A stretch of DNA of 8,870 bases from CAZIPZ01 sp964541075 (GTDB taxonomy: Bacteria; Acidobacteriota; Terriglobia; 20CM-2-55-15), in the NCBI GenBank assembly GCA_964541075.1, contig CAZIPZ010000172.1, forward strand, positions 1 through 8,870, written 5' to 3'. A program made the translations under genes and the position numbers. How positions within the stretch are numbered: position 1 is the stretch's first letter; each line of letters opens with the position of its first letter. Below the pieces are notes generated by a model. That model worked only from the letters and a program-made list of their open reading frames with translations. It was not told where the DNA came from and did no database searches. Shown here piece after piece: positions 1 to 5,298 of the stretch.

Positions 1-278
1 AAACGATTCAAAAAGCACTATTCGACAAGGCGCGCGAATTCCGCGAAAAGCACACACATCAAGTGGAGGATTACGCGAAATTTGGACGCATGCTCGACGA
101 GGAAGGCGGCTTCCTGTGGTGCCATTGGTGCGGATCGGGGGAGTGCGAGGAGCGCGTAAAGGATGAGACGAAGGCCACGATCCGCTGCATTCCGATGGAG
201 CAGTCCGCTGAACAGGGAAAGTGCATCAAGTGCGGTGGAGAGTCGGCCCGCCGCGTGATTTTCGCTCGTGCTTATTAA
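1..278 (+). CDS. proS: Prolyl-tRNA synthetase, C-terminal end (5' truncated by window edge)
   Basis: This is the last ~91 residues of a class II prolyl-tRNA synthetase, which charges tRNA-Pro with proline in the cytoplasm. The open frame already runs at base 3 (TIQKALFDKAREF...), so the gene enters from the left. An internal GTG at 63 is not a real start, because the family sequence continues upstream of it. The segment matches the C-terminal zinc-binding domain of the archaeal/Thermus-type (ProS type 3) enzyme: a C-x4-C pair in HWCGSGECEE, the block KATIRCIP, and a C-x2-C pair in GKCIKCG. It ends in the typical -Tyr C-terminus (IFARAY). The catalytic core and anticodon-binding domain lie outside the window. 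The next gene starts only 12 nt after the stop, so they may share a transcript. I am confident of the family; the sequence cannot show how the operon begins. Confidence 0.94.
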   Translation, partial: TIQKALFDKAREFREKHTHQVEDYAKFGRMLDEEGGFLWCHWCGSGECEERVKDETKATIRCIPMEQSAEQGKCIKCGGESARRVIFARAY

Positions 279-290
279 CGTCCTGAATTC

Positions 291-881
291 ATGATGGACG
301 ATCGCGCGACGTGGATTCAACATTCCCGTCGCCTCGCACTCTTCACCTCATTCTTTCACTTCCTTCAATTCTCCGCCTCGTTCGCCCTCGGAATTCGAGC
401 GGAATCTCCAATTCTCATTGCTTTTGGACTCGACGCTTTTGTTAGTGCGATCGGAGCCCTCGTACTCTACTTCCGCGCTCCGGGTGAGTGGCGCAACCGA
501 TATGTGGGCTACGCGAATATCGCTGCCGGGTGCGTCGCCGCCCTACTCGGAGCCTATGCACTGTGGCAGGGTAAGATGCCGATAGACGGCCTGCTGGGGA
601 TCCTTGTGGCCGCCGTTTCCATGCTCGTAGTGCCGATCATCGGTTCGTACATGAAGACATTGGCTGTGGAATTGCGCAGCCAAACGCTGAAGTCTGCGGC
701 AGTCTTTACATTCGGCAACTCATATCTGTCGATGGTGCTGCTGATCGCGTTGCTGCTAAATTCCGCCATGGGCTTCAGATGGGGGGATCCTCTCGGTGCG
801 CTGGTGATGTTTCCGTTCATAGCGCAGAAGGGAATTCAGATCCTTTTAGAGGAAGGCAAGCATGAGTACGTGGAAGATTAG
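291..881 (+). CDS. Six-helix CDF-like (cation efflux family) membrane protein lacking the cytoplasmic domain
   Basis: A 196-residue inner-membrane protein with six predicted helices, at about residues 15-35, 40-61, 72-93, 100-121, 135-162 and 165-185. The segments AFGLDAF (48 is Asp) in helix 2 and NSYLS...GDPLGALVM in helices 5-6 resemble the transmembrane half of cation diffusion facilitator transporters. It stops right after helix 6, so the usual C-terminal metal-binding domain is absent, as in a short CDF-like subgroup. In relatives as I recall them, helix 5 carries an Asp and a Cys ahead of YLS. Here those positions read Ala136 and Asn143, so metal transport is doubtful although Asp48 remains. 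ATG291 is chosen; ATG294 is equally possible and neither has a strong Shine-Dalgarno. It follows proS by 12 nt and overlaps the next gene by 20 nt. It could be a transporter or a non-transporting membrane partner. Confidence 0.78.
   Translation: MMDDRATWIQHSRRLALFTSFFHFLQFSASFALGIRAESPILIAFGLDAFVSAIGALVLYFRAPGEWRNRYVGYANIAAGCVAALLGAYALWQGKMPIDGLLGILVAAVSMLVVPIIGSYMKTLAVELRSQTLKSAAVFTFGNSYLSMVLLIALLLNSAMGFRWGDPLGALVMFPFIAQKGIQILLEEGKHEYVED
849..856 (+). promoter_or_regulatory. Ribosome binding site of the amidohydrolase-like gene
   Basis: GAGGAAGG lies 5 nt upstream of ATG862, inside the end of the preceding membrane-protein gene. It supports ATG862 as the true start and therefore a 20-nt gene overlap, which implies translational coupling of the two products. 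Confidence 0.75.
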
Positions 882-1992
882 TGCCGTCCTGGCGCCCATT
901 CTCGCCGCTTTGACTCTGCTCGCACAGGAGCAGCCATCGGACGTGATCTTCATCGAGGGCGCGACCGTCATCGACGGAACAGGCCGGCCGCCAATTAAGG
1001 ATGGCGTCATCGTTATTCACGATGACCGAATCCAGGATATCGGGTCGGACGAACAAGTCTGGATACCCCAGGGAGCGCGGAAAGTTGACGCGACCGGCAA
1101 ATGGATCATTCCCGGCTTGATCGACGCTCACGCACATTTTGCCGAAGCTGACGTGGTGGCCAACACCTTTGAGAGATACTTGGAATCGGGTGTGACGAGC
1201 GTTGCAAATTTCGGCGGCACGCTGGCAAATATCCGCGACATGGACTCCACCACGGATGTCCTTCCTCGAGTGTCTGCCAACGGGCCCCTCATATCGATCA
1301 ATCGCAGGTCTAGCGCTCCCTTCCCACAAGAAAGTGTGGTGCGTGCGACATCACCCGCGCACGCGAGAGAGCTTGTGCGTCGCCAGTTGGACCATAGGCC
1401 GGATGTGATAGAGCTCTGGTTTGATCCGCGCTCTGAGAAAGAGTACGAGCAACAGCTTCCTATTCTTTCCGCTGCGATCGACGAAAGTAGGAGTCGCGGT
1501 GTTCGAGTCGCTGTCCACGCAACCGTGCTTGAAAGCGCTAGGGCAGCCGTCCGCGTGGGCGCAGACATTCTCCTTGGAGGCATCAACGATCGGCTGGTTG
1601 ACCGGCCCTTCATCCGACTGGCCAAGAGCCGGGACATTCTTTACATGACAACCCTTAATAAACGGGGTTCTGCATCTGCCAACGTTGTGCGATTACACTC
1701 GGCCGGCGTTCGAATTGTAGGTGCGTACGAAAAAGGTGCTCCTGGTGAAAACGCACGGGACGCTTTCGATCGCCAGCTTCAACTCATGTCTGATGCCGGA
1801 TTGCGTCCTTTGGACATCATCATTTCGGTAACCCGGAATGCTGCCGCGGTGATGGGTCGCCATCACGAACTGGGGGTGCTTCAGCCCGGGAAACTGGCCG
1901 ACCTCGTCATTCTGAACGACGATCCGCTCGCCGACATCCGGAGCATCAACTCCGTCTGGAAGGTGATGAAGGGCGGTCGGCTTGCACCCTAA
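862..1992 (+). CDS. Secreted amidohydrolase-fold protein with a degenerate metal site
   Basis: A 376-residue protein with an N-terminal signal peptide (hydrophobic stretch about 6-21, likely cut near Ala21), so it acts outside the cytoplasm. The fold belongs to the imidazolonepropionase-like amidohydrolases: an N-terminal beta-sandwich strand (IEGATVIDGTG), the barrel entry IIPGLIDAHAH with the HxH pair His90/His92, YLESGVTSVANFGG, VAVHAT with His219, and the C-terminal sandwich LGVLQPGKLADLVILNDDP. Active relatives add a carboxylated Lys (IKIW), a second His (SIEHG) and a catalytic Asp (GTDAG). At the aligned places this protein has Glu184 (IELW), Gly239 (ILLGG) and Glu290 (AYEKG). Glu can serve as a ligand in some members such as NagA, so one weak metal site is not excluded. 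Loss of the second His together with the Asp argues for a non-hydrolytic binding protein or a changed activity. The substrate is unknown. It is coupled to the upstream CDF-like gene; family confidence is high, function low. Confidence 0.9.
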   Translation: MSTWKISAVLAPILAALTLLAQEQPSDVIFIEGATVIDGTGRPPIKDGVIVIHDDRIQDIGSDEQVWIPQGARKVDATGKWIIPGLIDAHAHFAEADVVANTFERYLESGVTSVANFGGTLANIRDMDSTTDVLPRVSANGPLISINRRSSAPFPQESVVRATSPAHARELVRRQLDHRPDVIELWFDPRSEKEYEQQLPILSAAIDESRSRGVRVAVHATVLESARAAVRVGADILLGGINDRLVDRPFIRLAKSRDILYMTTLNKRGSASANVVRLHSAGVRIVGAYEKGAPGENARDAFDRQLQLMSDAGLRPLDIIISVTRNAAAVMGRHHELGVLQPGKLADLVILNDDPLADIRSINSVWKVMKGGRLAP

Positions 1993-2098
1993 GACCTAGC
2001 GGCGCGCCATTCGTTGCTCGCAATAAGGTTTATATATTTCGGGCGGCTTTCGCACTTACTCCTTGCAGTACAAGCATTGCTGGGGCAATATTGTTTCT
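1993..2098. other. Intergenic leader upstream of feoAB
   Basis: About 100 bp with no gene. It contains an AT-rich patch (TTTATATATTT at 2029-2039) and a small perfect stem-loop at 2076-2089 (ATTGC, loop TGGG, GCAAT) followed by a T-rich stretch. The stem-loop could be a weak terminator for the upstream pair or an attenuator if feoA transcription begins before it. One possible sigma-70-like promoter is TTGCAG (2063-2068), 18 bp, AATATT (2087-2092). Another is TTGTTT (2091-2096), 17 bp, GATAGT (2114-2119), whose -10 would sit inside the Fur box. Neither is strong. Confidence 0.4.
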
Positions 2099-2368
2099 GT
2101 GATTGTTGAAAATGATAGTCATTTTCATCTGATAGCCGCCACTGAGACCAAGCGTCTCTCCGAAGTGGGTCTCAATGGACGCCATCGCATCAAGCGCCTG
2201 GACGGTCCGCGATTGGATTGCAACCGCCTTGTGGATTTGGGGTTCACGCCAGGCGAGGACGTTGTTGTTACAAATACTGCTCCATTCGGTGATCCGCTTG
2301 TGATCCGCGTGCGCGGGGTGCTTCTGGCCTTGCGCAAGCGCGAGGCAGCTTGGATCATCGTGGAATGA
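2099..2368 (+). CDS. feoA: FeoA, ferrous iron transport accessory protein
   Basis: FeoA is a small cytosolic SH3-like protein that associates with FeoB and supports Fe2+ uptake. The conserved part is clear: RLSEVGLNGRHRI, then NRLVDLGFTPGEDVVV, APFGDPLVIRVRG and LALRKREAAWIIV, matching the family from its first strand to its end. The stop at 2366-2368 is certain but the start is not. The in-frame candidates are TTG2063, GTG2099, CTG2129 and GTG2165. None has a Shine-Dalgarno and no ATG is in frame. GTG2099 (89 residues) is given as a compromise. CTG2129 would give 79 residues, closest to the usual 75-85, and would place the Fur box wholly upstream. GTG2165 would cut into the first strand. feoB starts inside the stop codon (ATGA), so the two are translationally coupled, and the Fur box predicts repression in iron-replete cells. 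Confidence 0.85.
   Translation: MIVENDSHFHLIAATETKRLSEVGLNGRHRIKRLDGPRLDCNRLVDLGFTPGEDVVVTNTAPFGDPLVIRVRGVLLALRKREAAWIIVE
2107..2127 (+). promoter_or_regulatory. Fur box (ferric uptake regulator operator)
   Basis: Two perfect 9-bp inverted arms, TGAAAATGA and TCATTTTCA, flank a 3-bp centre (TAG). Positions 2108-2126 match the E. coli Fur consensus GATAATGATAATCATTATC at 16 of 19 bases. The site lies directly at the 5' end of feoA, the usual place for iron-dependent repression of feoAB by Fe2+-loaded Fur. It is unusual that the site overlaps the open frame in which the only conventional (GTG/TTG) upstream feoA start codons occur, which implies that translation really begins downstream of it or that the operator is transcribed. 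Confidence 0.85.
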
Positions 2369-4287
2369 AGGCCTCCCTCCAAGAACTCAAGAAATCGACC
2401 AAGGAAGTCACTGTCTGTCTCGTGGGAATGCCCAACTGCGGTAAGACCACGCTGATGAACTCCATTACGGGTGGTTCGTTTAGCACTGCGAACTATCCTG
2501 GGGTAACCGTGTCGCTCTTGCGAGGCAAGAGCAAATCGGAATTTGGTCCCGTGCTGAATGTCGTCGACCTTCCGGGCGTCCATAGTCCTATTGATCCATC
2601 TCCCGAAGAGGAACTGGCTTGTCGCGTGATTCAAGGAAACCATCCCCGCGTGCAACCCAGTGCGTTCGTGCTGGTGATCGACGTCACCCAGTTGGAACGT
2701 CATCTGAAATTCGCAGCCTTCGTCGCCAGGCAGGGTAAGCCCATGGTGATTGCCCTCACGATGATGGATTTGTTACCCCGTATGAATCAATCCATCGACG
2801 TCGCAAAACTCGAAGGCGCTTTGGGAGCGCCAGTGGTGCCGGTGGACGCCCGAAACGATCAAGGAATGGCGCTGCTGTTGCAAGCGCTTCATGCATTGCT
2901 GGGAAAACCTGTAGCGGCCAGTGCTCTTTCGGCTATGCCAGAAGATTCTGTCTCTGCGTTCAAAGCAATTCGCGAACTGTTGGACCGAAATCAGGTAGTG
3001 CGCCGCACGCGTCCGGCGCAATCGGAACTGGATGCGTACACCTCTCGGATCGATCGCGTTGTTTTGCATCGCGTTTGGGGTTTCCCGATTTTCTTCACCG
3101 CACTCATGTCACTGTTCGCCGCAATTTTTTGGCTCGCACAACCATTCATGGATGCGGTAGACCTCGCATTCTCCAAAAGCGGCGATTTTCTGATTCAAGC
3201 GTTCGGTTCTTCCATGGTTGTTCGCTTCCTGGGAGAAGGCGTCATCGGCGGAATCGGTTCGGTTGCCGTATTTTTCCCGCAGATTCTCATCTTGTTCTTC
3301 TTAATGACTCTGCTTGAAGACTCCGGCTACCTTGCTCGTGGAGCGACACTCGTCGATCGACCGCTGTCATATCTGGGGCTTCACGGTCGTTCTTTCGTGC
3401 CGATGCTTTCGGGTTTCGCGTGCGCGATTCCAGCTGTCCTTGCGGCGAGGGCCATTCCTGCCCGGCGGGAGAGATTGCTCACAATATGGATCATTCCTTT
3501 AATGAGTTGCAGCGCACGCTTGCCGGTCTACGCCTTGCTGCTTGCGGCATTGCTGCCCGCTGCGGCGTGGCAAGCGGGGCTTAGTTTGGCAGTAATTTAC
3601 GTGTCGAGCCTTTTGATCGCATCCGTAACTGCAGGGTTAGCAAGCCGGCTGGTCTTCCGCTATCGCGCACCCTCAATGCTTGCAATGGAATTGCCTGTCT
3701 ATCGCGTGCCCCGGTGGAAACCCATTTTGAGAATGACGTGGGCAAGGGGATCCTCATATCTGAAGCGAGCCGGAATGCCGATTCTCGTTGTTTCCGCAAT
3801 ACTGTGGCTTTTGTCGAATTTCGGTTCGACGCCTCAGTCGTGGGTTGCACCGACAGCCATGGAAGCGTCATTCGCCGCAGGGCTGGGTCATAAACTCGAA
3901 CCGGTTCTCCATCCCATGGGCGTCGATTGGCGTGTGGGAGTGGGTTTGATTTCCGCCTTCGCCGCCCGTGAAGTATTCGTCAGTTCCATGGCCATTGTTT
4001 TCCACGTGGATGACAGCGACGATCAGACAGCTCAGGCGGGTCTGCTGGAGCAAATGCGCACTGCGACGTTCCCGGGAACATCCCAACTGATTTTTACTCC
4101 GTCCACGATTGTTGGTTTGATCGTGTTCTTCTTCTTTTCGCTGCAGTGTATGTCCACTGTCGCCGTGATCCATAGGGAAACCAATTCTTGGAAACTGGCG
4201 GGCCTGCAACTGCTTTTCTACACAGGAGCGGGGTATCTCTTGGCTCTCGCGAGCGTTCAGACGCTTCGTGCGCTGGGCATCGCCTAA
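2365..4287 (+). CDS. feoB: FeoB, ferrous iron transport GTPase/permease
   Basis: A 640-residue FeoB, the inner-membrane Fe2+ importer with an N-terminal G domain. Visible motifs are G1 GMPNCGKTT (21-29), the G2 region ANYPGVTVS (42-50), G3 DLPG (68-71) and G4 TMMD (132-135). The usual Asn of G4 is Thr, a conservative change seen in other GTPases. A helical linker leads to the membrane domain, with LLEDSGYLAR (316-325), the first gate GFACAIP with Cys353, the second gate MSCSARLPVY with Cys382, then AAREVFVSS and STVAVIHRET near the end. Both gate cysteines are kept. It is shorter than E. coli FeoB (773) but within the range of the family. ATG2365 is chosen because it overlaps the feoA stop as ATGA; a TTG at 2350 would add five residues. 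No feoC follows. Control is expected from the Fur box upstream of feoA. Confidence 0.96.
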   Translation: MKASLQELKKSTKEVTVCLVGMPNCGKTTLMNSITGGSFSTANYPGVTVSLLRGKSKSEFGPVLNVVDLPGVHSPIDPSPEEELACRVIQGNHPRVQPSAFVLVIDVTQLERHLKFAAFVARQGKPMVIALTMMDLLPRMNQSIDVAKLEGALGAPVVPVDARNDQGMALLLQALHALLGKPVAASALSAMPEDSVSAFKAIRELLDRNQVVRRTRPAQSELDAYTSRIDRVVLHRVWGFPIFFTALMSLFAAIFWLAQPFMDAVDLAFSKSGDFLIQAFGSSMVVRFLGEGVIGGIGSVAVFFPQILILFFLMTLLEDSGYLARGATLVDRPLSYLGLHGRSFVPMLSGFACAIPAVLAARAIPARRERLLTIWIIPLMSCSARLPVYALLLAALLPAAAWQAGLSLAVIYVSSLLIASVTAGLASRLVFRYRAPSMLAMELPVYRVPRWKPILRMTWARGSSYLKRAGMPILVVSAILWLLSNFGSTPQSWVAPTAMEASFAAGLGHKLEPVLHPMGVDWRVGVGLISAFAAREVFVSSMAIVFHVDDSDDQTAQAGLLEQMRTATFPGTSQLIFTPSTIVGLIVFFFFSLQCMSTVAVIHRETNSWKLAGLQLLFYTGAGYLLALASVQTLRALGIA

Positions 4288-4353
4288 GGGTGCGCGCAGA
4301 GTGCCGGCCACCTGCCTGAAACTTGTTCTTCCTGTTCTGAACCCGCTACCGAT

Positions 4354-4392
4354 GGTGGAACCCACCTAACGACCAGTTGCTCCATCCTGGTC
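4354..4392. repeat. Two small stem-loops downstream of feoB
   Basis: GGTGG-AAC-CCACC at 4354-4366 is followed closely by GACCAG (4371-4376) pairing with CTGGTC (4387-4392) over a 10-nt loop. They begin 67 nt after the feoB stop and could stabilise or end its transcript. Neither is followed by a T-run, so I do not call a rho-independent terminator. Confidence 0.35.
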
Positions 4393-4452
4393 ATTATCAG
4401 CAGGCTGATTCAACTCCTTATTCCTGAAAAAGCTTCTTTCGTCACTCACGAC

Positions 4453-4485
4453 GGTTTGGTCTCAGTCGATTTAAATCGGCAAACC
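4453..4485. repeat. Nested palindrome around CGATTTAAATCG
   Basis: A perfect 12-bp palindrome, CGATTTAAATCG (4467-4478), is enclosed by a second inverted pair, GGTTTG (4453-4458) and CAAACC (4480-4485). The two layers are separated by an 8-nt left bulge and a 1-nt right bulge. It could be a protein-binding site or part of a folded RNA. No promoter is evident next to it. Confidence 0.5.
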
Positions 4486-4651
4486 TGCAAAGGTCATTCA
4501 CAACACCCGCCGCGCCCCTGCGTAGCGGCATTGGGGAGAATGGATTAGAGGCGTATCCGGCGGTGCTCCTCAGTGCGACATTGATGCGGTAGTCCTGCAA
4601 CCACCAGCATCGCGCATTTCCAGGGTGGTCCTTTCAGAATCCATTCAACCC

Positions 4652-4677
4652 GACTGAAACACAAGCGTGTTCCAGTC
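4652..4677. repeat. Strong stem-loop, 10 of 11 pairs
   Basis: GACTG pairs with CAGTC (4652-4656 with 4673-4677). After one A-C mismatch, AACAC pairs with GTGTT (4658-4662 with 4667-4671), closing on the tetraloop AAGC. It is followed immediately by the first TCAAACGCA copy, which shares the last two bases of the stem (4676-4684). Confidence 0.6.
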
Positions 4678-4726
4678 AAACGCAGTGCTTCGGATTGAAG
4701 TGCATGCGCTTCCTTGTCTGGTCCAC

Positions 4727-4747
4727 GTGCGTTGTGTTCAAACGCAC
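4727..4747. repeat. Perfect 7-bp stem-loop containing a TCAAACGCA copy
   Basis: GTGCGTT (4727-4733) pairs perfectly with AACGCAC (4741-4747) around a 7-nt loop. The 3' arm and the end of the loop form the second TCAAACGCA copy (4738-4746). Confidence 0.55.
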
Positions 4748-4754
4748 CGGCTCT

Positions 4755-4785
4755 CTTTTCAAACGCAGTTCGGTTTGTTGAAAAG
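4755..4785. repeat. Bulged stem-loop containing a TCAAACGCA copy
   Basis: CTTTTCAA (4755-4762) pairs perfectly with TTGAAAAG (4778-4785). AAAC/GTTT can extend or shift the pairing if a 3-nt bulge is allowed. The 5' arm runs into the third TCAAACGCA copy (4759-4767). A 5-bp stem, GAACG/CGTTC (4787-4801), follows at once. Confidence 0.5.
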
Positions 4786-4817
4786 CGAACGCGCCTCGTT
4801 CAATTGCATAAAATCCA

Positions 4818-4858
4818 GGCTTTTGGACTCGAACGAGTTTTTGGTCCAAACGAAAGCC
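4818..4858. repeat. Long bulged stem-loop, 11 pairs
   Basis: GGCTTTTGGAC (4818-4828) pairs with GTCCA (4844-4848) and, after a 4-nt AACG bulge, with AAAGCC (4853-4858), giving 11 pairs. An internal ACTCG-AA-CGAGT (4827-4838) offers an alternative inner hairpin. The bulge forms part of TCCAAACG, a variant of the recurring TCAAACG word. Confidence 0.55.
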
Positions 4859-5032
4859 GATGACATCTGCGATTCAAGAAACAAGGGATGATTTTGACAA
4901 GAGGACCTTGCGTCTGACCGCGAATAGGATGCCTCGGATATTGGGGAAGGCACGTTGAGCCCGTGATCCAGGCATTTGAACCGACGATCCTTGTCGCTCA
5001 CGCATAAACGCTGCTACTGAGCAGACTTGTCG

Positions 5033-5076
5033 TGCGATTGAACAGCGAGGCGCTGCATTCCGTCTGTTCAAACGTG
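5033..5076. repeat. Stem-loop with perfect 8-bp core and a TCAAACG copy
   Basis: TTGAACAG (5038-5045) pairs with CTGTTCAA (5064-5071). Beyond one A-A mismatch, four more pairs (two of them G-T) extend the stem to 5033 and 5076. The 3' arm carries the fourth exact TCAAACG (5068-5074). A smaller stem, CTGCT-ACTG-AGCAG (5011-5024), lies just before it. Confidence 0.5.
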
Positions 5077-5298
5077 AATTGGAGGCGTGAATAAAGAAAA
5101 GACTCGCTGGAGAGCGTCCCTTTGTTTTTTGTGTCGCTCCGGGCAGCGATCGAACTTCATCGATGACAAGTTCCTTTTGTTCCAACTGGGTCCGGTTGCA
5201 GCCTTGGTCTTTATGCTCGAAGCGGCGCCTCGACGGCGGGTTCAGCGTGATCTTGCTGCTTGGATACCCACTTTGACGCGTTCAGCATCAAGTTCAGC

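Larger units (their letters stand above)
4288..5298. other. 1-kb convergent intergenic region, hairpin-rich, no credible gene
   Basis: This stretch lies between the 3' ends of feoB (+) and the TonB receptor (-). The open frames of 60-103 codons on both strands overlap each other and resemble no family I know. One at 5087 has GGAGG only 1 nt before its GTG and is not convincing. The region instead contains many inverted repeats: 4354-4366, 4371-4392, 4453-4485, 4652-4677, 4685-4703, 4727-4747, 4755-4785, 4787-4801, 4818-4858, 5011-5024, 5033-5076 and 5152-5173. It also has a recurring TCAAACG word. No stem is followed by a clear T-run, so a classical terminator for either neighbour is not evident. 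Confidence 0.7.

Noticed and set aside
63..278. Separate 71-residue protein starting at GTG63
   Set aside because: The frame is open to the window edge and the upstream residues continue the prolyl-tRNA synthetase family, so it is part of proS.
817..1637. Long antisense frames over the CDF-like and amidohydrolase genes
   Set aside because: They are shadows of strongly supported genes on the other strand and show no family features.
2112..2132. ATG-initiated 6-codon mini-ORF within the Fur box (possible leader peptide)
   Set aside because: It has no Shine-Dalgarno, and its ATG is part of the Fur consensus itself, so the reading is expected by chance.
4354..4392. Rho-independent terminator for feoB
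   Set aside because: The stems exist, but neither is followed by a run of T, so only hairpins are reported.
4652..4858. Integron attC-site array
   Set aside because: The stems are of attC-like size, but I could not find the paired RYYYAAC/GTTRRRY ends at stem borders, and there are no cassette genes or integrase in the window.
4894..4899. Perfect TTGACA -35-like hexamer
   Set aside because: No acceptable -10 lies 16-18 bp downstream (ACCGCG at 17), and no gene follows on the + strand.
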